NCBI GenBank assembly: GCA_025996815.1 | Contig: BNTT01000181.1 | Location: 1-5,246 of the forward strand | DNA: 5,246 bases | Source of the DNA: Bacteroidia bacterium | GTDB lineage: Bacteria > Bacteroidota > Bacteroidia > Bacteroidales > Azobacteroidaceae | Direction: 5' to 3' | Part shown: positions 1 through 4,707 of the stretch, piece by piece | How positions within the stretch are numbered: position 1 is the first letter of the stretch | Layout of the letters: every line of letters begins with the position of its first letter | Notes under the pieces: model-generated | The model's database searches: none | The model's input: only the letters and a program-made list of their open reading frames with translations | What the model was told of the DNA's origin: nothing | Position numbers and translations under genes: made by a program

Positions 1-81
1 TTCAACACCACCCAAGTCTATAACTTTTGCCGCCGCTTCGATGCCTTCCGTGTCATCCCCACCAAAGGTCAGGAAGCATAC
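1..81 (+). pseudogene. Inverted fragment of a GpA-family terminase nuclease domain
   Basis: Plus-strand frame 1 is open from the edge and reads QVYNFCRRFDAFRVIPTKG at about positions 13-69. This matches the late part of the GpA nuclease domain, where many members read roughly SGYNTQEVY.FCR...RVIAIKG and lambda gpA has FRVIPIKG. It belongs about 100-170 codons downstream of the point reached by the minus-strand terminase, and it lies in the opposite orientation. Past about position 81 the plus frame has no family resemblance, because those bases encode the minus-strand terminase. It looks like the end of an inverted piece of the same gene, with the remainder left of the window. A chance antisense match is unlikely given about 19 consecutive family-like residues. 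Whether it is biological or an assembly or amplification chimera cannot be decided here. Confidence 0.75.
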
Positions 82-1182
82 ATCGGTCGGCACTTTGTTT
101 GTTTTGTATTTTTCACGGCGGTTGTAGATGTTCATAAATGGGGGTGCTTCGCCTTTTTCCGCCCATGTTTCGCCAAGGGTTGTGTTTACAAACACTTTCA
201 ACTTGTTTGGGCTTTCTTTGGATTTGATAAAATCCGATGCTATCTCTGCCCACGATTGCCAACCAAAGGGTGAGTAAAGCGAATTGAGGTGAAAACCGAT
301 TGTTTCATTGTTGGACAGTTCCGGTACCGCCGGTCGCCACTCGCCATCCGCAAACATTGTCACTTTTTGGTACTCTTCTATTCCGGCACCACAATGGATG
401 CAGTAGTATTGCGCCGTTTCGGGTTTGCCTTCGTCCCAAATTAGATTGGCAAATTCGAGGCGTTGCATCTCGCCGCAGTGGGGGCAGGGAACAAAATAGT
501 AGTTTTGGTCGGTTTCGTTAAATTCGCGTTCAATCATCGACATGCCGCTGATGGTGGGCGTGCTGATGATGAATATCTTTTTGTTTGGAAACGTGCGGGT
601 GCGGGCAACTGCCAAATCAATAGGCGAACCTTCACCGTCCAAGTCTTGGGGGTAGGCATCCACCTCGTCCAAAATCAAAAAGCGGATAGGAACGGAGCGC
701 AATCCGGCGGCACTGTTGGCACCGACCAATAGCAGCGTGCCACCGGAGAAGTTTTTTTGCATGATGGTGTTTTGCCCGTCACGGCTTTTGTTGGCGGCGA
801 CACGGTCGCGCAGTTCGGGGCAGGCTTCAATAAGCGGGTCAATGCGCCCTTTGGATAGCTTTTTCACCATATCCTCGGTTGGTTGCACGAACATAATCGG
901 GGCGGGGTTGATGTGCATTACATAGCCGATGAAGTTACTGCCCGCTTCTGTAGCCCCCACCTGTGCACCTTTCATAAACACCACTTTTCTGTGCGGGTCA
1001 TTTGCCGAAAGGCAATCCATGATTTTACGCATGTAGGGGGTGCGGTCGGTGCGGTATTTGCCCGGCTCTGCCGAACTGACCGGAGAGAGATAGCGGTATT
1101 GGTCTGCCCATTCTGACACGGTGATGCGGGGAATGGGGCGGAGACCGTCTAAAAATCCTTGTATAGCTTCGTATTTTTGCAT
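1..1182 (-). CDS. Phage terminase large subunit, GpA family (partial; disrupted near the window edge)
   Basis: This is the packaging motor: its ATPase drives DNA into the prohead and its nuclease cuts the concatemer. The frame is open from the ATG at 1182 to the edge (394 codons). It shows a GpA-type deviant Walker A, KGAQVGATE (residues 71-79), in which the usual second lysine is Ala. Walker B is FLILDEVDAYP (168-178, D172/E173) and the coupling motif is IISTPT (205-210). A zinc-ribbon-like pair follows, CPHC (233-236) and CIHC (261-264), common in this family. FLTFG (370-374) is where the nuclease domain normally begins (FLTxGVDVQ). The start lies 4 nt after the dnaB stop, and no other ATG fits. 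Beyond residue 374 (below about position 61) the frame stays open but no longer resembles the family, while the opposite strand encodes a later part of a terminase there. I therefore trust the protein only down to about position 61. No small terminase gene precedes it. The family call is secure; an intact nuclease domain cannot be claimed. Confidence 0.88.
   Translation of the reverse strand, partial: MQKYEAIQGFLDGLRPIPRITVSEWADQYRYLSPVSSAEPGKYRTDRTPYMRKIMDCLSANDPHRKVVFMKGAQVGATEAGSNFIGYVMHINPAPIMFVQPTEDMVKKLSKGRIDPLIEACPELRDRVAANKSRDGQNTIMQKNFSGGTLLLVGANSAAGLRSVPIRFLILDEVDAYPQDLDGEGSPIDLAVARTRTFPNKKIFIISTPTISGMSMIEREFNETDQNYYFVPCPHCGEMQRLEFANLIWDEGKPETAQYYCIHCGAGIEEYQKVTMFADGEWRPAVPELSNNETIGFHLNSLYSPFGWQSWAEIASDFIKSKESPNKLKVFVNTTLGETWAEKGEAPPFMNIYNRREKYKTNKVPTDVCFLTFGGDDTEGIEAAAKVIDLGGVE
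61..72. other. Inversion/fold-back junction with a 12-bp inverted-repeat copy
   Basis: ACCAAAGGTCAG on plus encodes TKGQ of the inverted C-terminal fragment. Its complement CTGACCTTTGGT on minus encodes LTFG of the N-terminal portion. Both readings fit the GpA family, so the breakpoint cannot be placed more precisely than about 58-78. An intact gene would be expected to carry both sequences as a short inverted repeat bracketing the nuclease core. The second copy, if present, lies outside the window. Confidence 0.6.
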
Positions 1183-1186
1183 GATG

Positions 1187-2653
1187 TTAAAATGGGGTTT
1201 CTTCTTCCGTTTTTTCTACTTCATACCAATTTGCAACGTGAACAGGTTGCAATTGTGGTTTATCATCCCAATCCTCAAAATCGCTCATTGAATCGTTGTG
1301 TTTCACTTTGACTTTTCCGAGTTTGCCACCACGGTGTTTTTTAATCAGAAGTTCGAGGTAGTTGTTTAACATTTGCCCTGTCTTTTTGTCGCGCAATTCT
1401 TCCACATGCATACCGGGGCGATTGATAAAAATAACTATGTCGGCATCCTGCTCAATAGAGCCGGATTCGCGGAGGTCGGATAGTTGCGGTTCGCGACCTC
1501 TGGCGGATTCAATTTCGCGGTTCATTTGACAAAGCACAATGAATGGTATTTTGAGTTCTTTGGCTGCTACTTTGAGTTGGCGGCTCATTTCACTAACTTC
1601 CTGCTCGCGGGTTTTTCCAAATTTAGAAGCGGGCGTTACTAACTGCAAATAGTCGATGATGACCATGCCGCATTTGTTCTGCTTTTTCAACAACCGTGCA
1701 CGATTGACAATGCTGGGCACGGTCGCTTTGGAATTGTCATCAATGTAGATGGGCAGCTTGGATAGTTCCGTTGCGGTGGTTTCGGCACGCGACCATTCCG
1801 GCATCTGTATTTCTCCGGAGGCGTAGCGGTCGGCATTGATGTTTGCCTGTGCCACAATCATTTTATCGGTCAGTTCGGTACACCCCATTTCGAGCGAAAA
1901 GAACGCTACGGGTGTTCCATGCGTGGCAGCTGCTTTGGCAAATTTGATGGCAATACTTGTTTTTCCGACAGCCGGACGTGCTGCCAAAATCACTAATTTT
2001 TCTTTTTGCCAGCCGTTAGTGAAAAAATCAAGGTAGCGAAATCCCGTTGGGATACCTGCCGTGATGCCGTTGCGTTTGTCTTTGATGCGGACGTACATTT
2101 TATCAATGGATTCTTTGGCGACTTCGGCAATGTGATTGATTTCGTTTTTGCCGACCATCACTTCCTGAATGGCTTCGATATCATCGTTCAACTTCGCGAT
2201 GGTGTCCTCGATGTCCTCCGATTCGTCAAATGCAAGCCCTGTGCCAATGGATTGAATTTCAATCAACCTCCGGCGCAAGTATTTTTCTTTGACGTACAAG
2301 CAATGCGTTTCAAGGTGGGCACTGGACACAAATTTTTGCGACAATCTGGCAATGTGTGGAACGCCTCCCACTTCATCCATCGCGTTCGTTTTGCGTAGTT
2401 GTTCTACCACTGTGAGCATGTCGATTGGCTTACGCTCGTTTCCTAAATCGAAAATCGCAGTGCAGATTTTCTCGTTTACGTAGTCGTAAAACATTTCGGG
2501 CGTTAGAATTTCTCTAACGGTGTCGAATGACTGCTTTTCAAGCATCAGGGCTGCCACGATTGCCTCTTCGAGTTCTCGTGCCTGTGGCGGGATACGTCCG
2601 TATTCTTCAGACGTATGCAACTTTTCTGTTTTCTGTTTCATTTTTGTTTCCAT
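1187..2653 (-). CDS. dnaB: Replicative DNA helicase, DnaB family
   Basis: A hexameric 5'-3' helicase that unwinds the fork using ATP. At 488 aa it is a full-length two-domain DnaB. The N-terminal helical domain begins at PPQARELEEAIVAALML (22-38) and extends to about 165. The RecA-like domain carries Walker A ARPAVGKT (225-232), FFSLEM with the catalytic Glu at 255, Walker B VIIDYLQ (331-337, D334) and the LSDLRESGSIEQDADIV motif (391-407). KKHRGG (438-443) sits where the arginine finger (R441) and sensing Lys belong. All key residues are present, so it should be active. Two start codons fit, at 2653 (METKMKQ) and 2641 (MKQKTEK). Both lie inside the 3' end of the upstream replication gene, giving an overlap of 47 or 35 nt, which suggests translational coupling. 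The terminase begins 4 nt after its stop. The position next to an initiator-like gene supports a phage replisome helicase rather than a host copy. Confidence 0.95.
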   Translation of the reverse strand: METKMKQKTEKLHTSEEYGRIPPQARELEEAIVAALMLEKQSFDTVREILTPEMFYDYVNEKICTAIFDLGNERKPIDMLTVVEQLRKTNAMDEVGGVPHIARLSQKFVSSAHLETHCLYVKEKYLRRRLIEIQSIGTGLAFDESEDIEDTIAKLNDDIEAIQEVMVGKNEINHIAEVAKESIDKMYVRIKDKRNGITAGIPTGFRYLDFFTNGWQKEKLVILAARPAVGKTSIAIKFAKAAATHGTPVAFFSLEMGCTELTDKMIVAQANINADRYASGEIQMPEWSRAETTATELSKLPIYIDDNSKATVPSIVNRARLLKKQNKCGMVIIDYLQLVTPASKFGKTREQEVSEMSRQLKVAAKELKIPFIVLCQMNREIESARGREPQLSDLRESGSIEQDADIVIFINRPGMHVEELRDKKTGQMLNNYLELLIKKHRGGKLGKVKVKHNDSMSDFEDWDDKPQLQPVHVANWYEVEKTEEETPF

Positions 2654-3326
2654 TTTCTTGTTTTAACCAATTACAAACAGTTCTATACAGGTCTGTATAG
2701 CGTTTTCTTAAATCTTTGCGGTTCTCAATCTGCAAAATCACGTCTGAAATTTGAGTTGACGTGTGTTGCGCTTTGAGTTTTGCCAGCCCCTCCGCAGTGA
2801 TTTGCTTCGGAAAGTGCTTTGTGTCGGCACAGTACGGCGCATTTTTCCTGAGCCAGACATTGAATTTTTCAAAATCCGTTTCGGGCGGGTGCTCACTCTC
2901 GTTAGAGAGTGATTTAGTTTCTGTTTTTCCTATATATAAGTGTCCCGCATCTGTACCCGCGACTGTACCCGTATCTGTACCTGCAACTGTACCCGTATCG
3001 GGGTCAAATTTTGACCCCGTTTTGACACCCGTTTTAAACGGAATAAAGGAATAACTACTAACTTCTCGGCGGCTTTTACCTGATTTGTAAAAAATCATTC
3101 CTGAACTAATAAGTTTTTCGCGCGCCCTTACAAGCGTGTTTTTGCTTATTTCAAGAACAAAACAGAGTTCAACGTTCGAACAATCAAAAACGTCGCTCCA
3201 GTTCTCCTCGTTGCATACAGCCACTAATTCATAAAACAGTGCCTGTTCAACGGCGGTAAACCGTTCCCGTCTTCGTGCTTTTCGCATCTTTTCTGCTAAT
3301 GAGTATCCATCCATTGTGGGTTTCAT
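2607..3326 (-). CDS. Winged-helix replication protein (initiator or helicase-loader candidate)
   Basis: This 239-aa protein is best read from the ATG at 3326. That start lies 4 nt after the preceding stop and gives MKPTMDGYSLAEKMRKARR. A longer in-frame start at 3476 would overlap the previous gene by 146 bp and adds a cysteine-rich sequence with no family look; ATG 3314 is another option. Residues about 24-96 form a helix-turn-helix/winged-helix domain of the phage replication type (TAVEQALFYELVAVCNEENW, then SKNTLVRAREKLISSGMIFY and a wing). Residues about 99-130 are a low-complexity Gly/Thr linker containing the octapeptide TGTVAGTD twice. The C-terminal part (152-223) ends in RKRYTDLYRTVCNWLKQE, resembling the C-terminal helices of DnaD/replisome-organiser phage proteins. 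Immediate linkage to and overlap with dnaB supports origin binding or helicase loading. The DNA of the linker is itself repetitive and may be the origin. The exact family is not identified; function is inferred from fold and context. Confidence 0.75.
   Translation of the reverse strand: MKPTMDGYSLAEKMRKARRRERFTAVEQALFYELVAVCNEENWSDVFDCSNVELCFVLEISKNTLVRAREKLISSGMIFYKSGKSRREVSSYSFIPFKTGVKTGSKFDPDTGTVAGTDTGTVAGTDAGHLYIGKTETKSLSNESEHPPETDFEKFNVWLRKNAPYCADTKHFPKQITAEGLAKLKAQHTSTQISDVILQIENRKDLRKRYTDLYRTVCNWLKQENGNKNETENRKVAYV
2893..2912. repeat. Hairpin, 8-bp arms, GTTA loop
   Basis: TCACTCTC (2893-2900), loop GTTA, GAGAGTGA (2905-2912). It borders the A/T-rich tract on the side away from the direct repeats. 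It is followed on plus by T-rich sequence, but no plus-strand gene needs a terminator here, so a role in the candidate origin or plain chance is more likely. Confidence 0.6.
2951..2998. repeat. Four tandem 12-bp direct repeats (iteron-like)
   Basis: Units start at 2951, 2963, 2975 and 2987. Each is CTGTACC followed by YGYRW, and the CTGTACC core is identical in all four. At higher order they form a 24-bp repeat with three differences (2947-2970 versus 2971-2994). A degenerate fifth unit sharing CCCGCAT may lie just before, at 2944-2950. On the minus coding strand each core gives GGT ACA (Gly-Thr), always with the same codons, while neighbouring Val and Ala codons vary synonymously (GTT/GTC, GCA/GCG). 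Confidence 0.85.
2999..3019. repeat. Perfect inverted repeat, 10-bp arms, 1-bp centre
   Basis: CGGGGTCAAA (2999-3008), a central T, then TTTGACCCCG (3010-3019). It directly abuts the last 12-bp direct repeat. The near-symmetric form suits binding of a dimeric protein. It lies in coding sequence, in the linker of the replication protein. Confidence 0.85.
3029..3041. repeat. Inverted repeat, 6-bp arms, 1-bp centre
   Basis: CCGTTT (3029-3034), T, AAACGG (3036-3041). It is a second odd-length palindrome ten bases from the larger one. The stretch between them repeats the phrase CCCGTTTT directly (3016-3023 and 3028-3035). It is short enough that chance is possible; it is listed because of its clustering with the other elements. 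Confidence 0.6.
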
Positions 3327-3330
3327 AACT

Positions 3331-3786
3331 TCAATATCTAAATTTTGTAAAGTGAATAATAGCCATCGGTTTGGACAAGTCGTATTTTCTAAACCAATCC
3401 GTAAAATCTTGATTACACAAACCATCGTTTTCATAAAGTTTAGAATACAGAGTTGAATGTCCGAACCCATCCACAAAACAATGCCATAAATTTTTATTAA
3501 AAAATGTTAGTTTTTGCACGCCAATCCCACTATCTTTGTCGAATGTGAATAGCGTTTTTGTTGGGCTACGGTACGGTTTACCGGTCCAATCATACACGAC
3601 CAGAACAGCATCCCCAGCATTCACCTCATCAATGCGCTTTTTCCACAGCAGATAGTTCGCACGGATTGTGTGCCGCTTTTTACCCTCTTGGATTTTTTCA
3701 TAAAACCCTGTCGGCGAGCCTCTTTTGGGATGCGCTACCGGAAACACTCTGCTAAGCGATAATCTGTACGTTTTAATCTTTTTCAT
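3331..3786 (-). CDS. Probable ASCH/PUA-like domain protein
   Basis: A 151-aa soluble protein with no signal peptide or membrane segment. Residues 31-65 carry the hallmark of ASCH-like folds. GKKRHTIRA (35-43) has the K-x-x-T-I-R pattern seen in E. coli YqfB, an ASCH-domain N4-acetylcytidine amidohydrolase that uses a Lys and a Thr in this motif. AGDAVLVV (57-64) matches the following GDxLxV strand. Later come DWTGKPYRSP (66-75), DGF (106-108), a helical stretch around QDFTDWFRKY (126-135) and a closing strand MAIIHF (141-146). I do not see YqfB's third catalytic residue (a Glu), so activity is open. ASCH proteins generally bind RNA or modified nucleosides. It starts 8 nt after the DUF5131 stop and ends 4 nt before the replication gene, so it is likely cotranscribed with both. 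The fold assignment comes from motif memory and is moderate. Confidence 0.6.
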   Translation of the reverse strand: MKKIKTYRLSLSRVFPVAHPKRGSPTGFYEKIQEGKKRHTIRANYLLWKKRIDEVNAGDAVLVVYDWTGKPYRSPTKTLFTFDKDSGIGVQKLTFFNKNLWHCFVDGFGHSTLYSKLYENDGLCNQDFTDWFRKYDLSKPMAIIHFTKFRY

Positions 3787-3794
3787 AACTGTTT

Positions 3795-4481
3795 TTATTT
3801 TAATAATCTGCTTAAATTTGACTTCTGTTTAACTACTGTAAATTTCTCAAGTTCCGCGATTAACGCTAATATTTCTTCTTTCGGCGGTTCTGGCAAATGG
3901 TTGTGTCCGCTGTCGGATCCGATGTTTACCTGCATCGGATTTGCTTTTTTAATTAGTTCGATAAATTCAGGTAAATCAAAATCCATGACAGGTTCGATAG
4001 TTACGAATGTTTTTACAACCTCGCTTATTATGTTCATTGCGTCCGCTCTGTTATTCATAAGCGGGCTGTTTTTCATTATATTTCGGTAATATCTATTTGT
4101 TTCTATCGTTGTACAAACGACTGATTTATCGGATATGACACATGTGTCTATGTAGTCAAGTATTCTTGTCGGGTTTTTCGTTTGAAACAAATACTTGTTA
4201 TCGTATTTTTCGCAGTGTTTTAAGGTTTTCAGTATCCACTCTTCAGGAATGTTCTCTGCGAAAAGGTCATTACTACTACCCACGAAAATAAACTTACCGC
4301 TTCCGAGATTGGTTTTCAACTCGCTTTCGTCAAAATGTATCGGGGATTGTGGCTTGTTAAAACGTTTCGCAATTCCTTTCATGTAGCAATATCCGCAATC
4401 GTGCGGGCATGTGCCTTTGACCGTGTTCCATGTATGAGTTACAAACTCGTACATGTTTCCTTGTGATTTGTTTAGTGCCAT
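3795..4481 (-). CDS. DUF5131 / phage Gp37/Gp68 family, radical-SAM-like three-Cys protein
   Basis: A 228-aa cytoplasmic protein with C25-x3-C29-x2-C32 in KGTCPHDCGYCYMKG, the spacing that binds a [4Fe-4S] cluster and S-adenosylmethionine in radical SAM enzymes. The opening NMYEFVTHTWNTVKGTCPHD is typical of the phage Gp37/Gp68 group. Later family landmarks are FVGSSNDLFAENIPEEW (66-82), FQTKNPTRI (99-107), TTIETNRYY (124-132), VTIEPVMDF (160-168) and VNIGSDSGHNHLPEP (185-199), which follow the strands of a partial TIM barrel. ATG 4481 gives the intact N terminus; Met10 is too close to the conserved start. The substrate is unknown for the family, though it is recurrent in phages and sometimes sits near DNA or RNA modification genes. 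The neighbouring PAPS-reductase-like and ASCH-like genes hint at a shared modification pathway. Family call good; function unproven. Confidence 0.85.
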   Translation of the reverse strand: MALNKSQGNMYEFVTHTWNTVKGTCPHDCGYCYMKGIAKRFNKPQSPIHFDESELKTNLGSGKFIFVGSSNDLFAENIPEEWILKTLKHCEKYDNKYLFQTKNPTRILDYIDTCVISDKSVVCTTIETNRYYRNIMKNSPLMNNRADAMNIISEVVKTFVTIEPVMDFDLPEFIELIKKANPMQVNIGSDSGHNHLPEPPKEEILALIAELEKFTVVKQKSNLSRLLK

Positions 4482-4500
4482 TATTTCAACATTTAGTAAT

Positions 4501-4686
4501 TTAAACTAGCCAACCTATTTCTGAATCAATCATTCCTTCTTCTAAAGGTGTGCCATCGCTAAGTGGGTTTTCTGATTTAATACTGCCAAATCCCAACTCG
4601 AATTTTACCCATTCTAAAAATTGTTCTTCGGTTACATCGTAACCTTGTGGACATTCTATTTCTAATTCAACTTTAATATTTAACAT
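4501..4686 (-). CDS. Small acidic protein of unknown function
   Basis: I do not recognise this 61-aa protein. It opens with an alternating strand-like segment, LNIKVELEIECP (2-13), followed by a probable amphipathic helix, TEEQFLEWVKFELGFG (19-34), and an acidic tail. It has 14 Asp/Glu against 3 Lys and no Arg, so its net charge is about -11. There is no signal peptide or membrane segment. It starts 21 nt after the PAPS-reductase-like stop and ends 19 nt before the DUF5131 start, with A/T-rich spacers. The clean spacing on both sides and the strand-helix pattern argue it is real. Such small acidic phage proteins can be partners or inhibitors of larger proteins, but nothing in the sequence shows this. 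Confidence 0.7.
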   Translation of the reverse strand: MLNIKVELEIECPQGYDVTEEQFLEWVKFELGFGSIKSENPLSDGTPLEEGMIDSEIGWLV

Positions 4687-4707
4687 ATTTTTAATATTTA
4701 ATTTTTA

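Larger units (their letters stand above)
2893..3041. other. Candidate replication origin inside the replication gene
   Basis: Within about 150 bp of the interdomain linker lie a 20-nt hairpin (2893-2912), an A/T-rich tract with TATATATA (2913-2938, 5 of 26 bases G/C), four 12-bp direct repeats (2951-2998), and two odd-length palindromes (2999-3019, 3029-3041). Iterons next to an A/T-rich unwinding region inside the initiator gene is the lambda ori-in-O arrangement. The call is inference from layout; the repeats also encode a simple Gly/Thr linker, which could explain them by itself. Confidence 0.4.

Noticed and set aside
300..1116. Plus-strand open frames opposite the terminase
   Set aside because: They are antisense shadows of the terminase with no recognisable domains. 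Only the first about 75 bases on plus show real protein-family similarity.
2006..2398. 130-aa plus-strand open frame opposite dnaB
   Set aside because: It is antisense to strongly conserved dnaB codons and the translation has no domain features.
2501..2519. Inverted repeat CGTTAGA / TCTAACG with a 5-nt loop in the dnaB N-terminal region
   Set aside because: Isolated, short and within a conserved coding segment; no accompanying regulatory structure.
3327..3476. 50-codon N-terminal extension of the replication protein (start at 3476)
   Set aside because: It overlaps the ASCH-like gene by 146 bp, is Cys/Ile-rich with no domain look, and the ATG at 3326 sits 4 nt after the previous stop and directly precedes the recognisable domain.
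3917..3940. Inverted repeat ATCCGATG / CATCGGAT with an 8-nt loop, followed by T-rich sequence on plus
   Set aside because: It looks like a plus-strand terminator, but it lies inside the DUF5131 coding region at the conserved NIGSDSG motif and no plus-strand gene ends here; probably chance.
4687..4707. A/T-rich spacer as a possible promoter
   Set aside because: There is no convincing Bacteroidota (TTTG / TAnnTTTG) or sigma70-type pair; its A-richness fits an ordinary translation leader.
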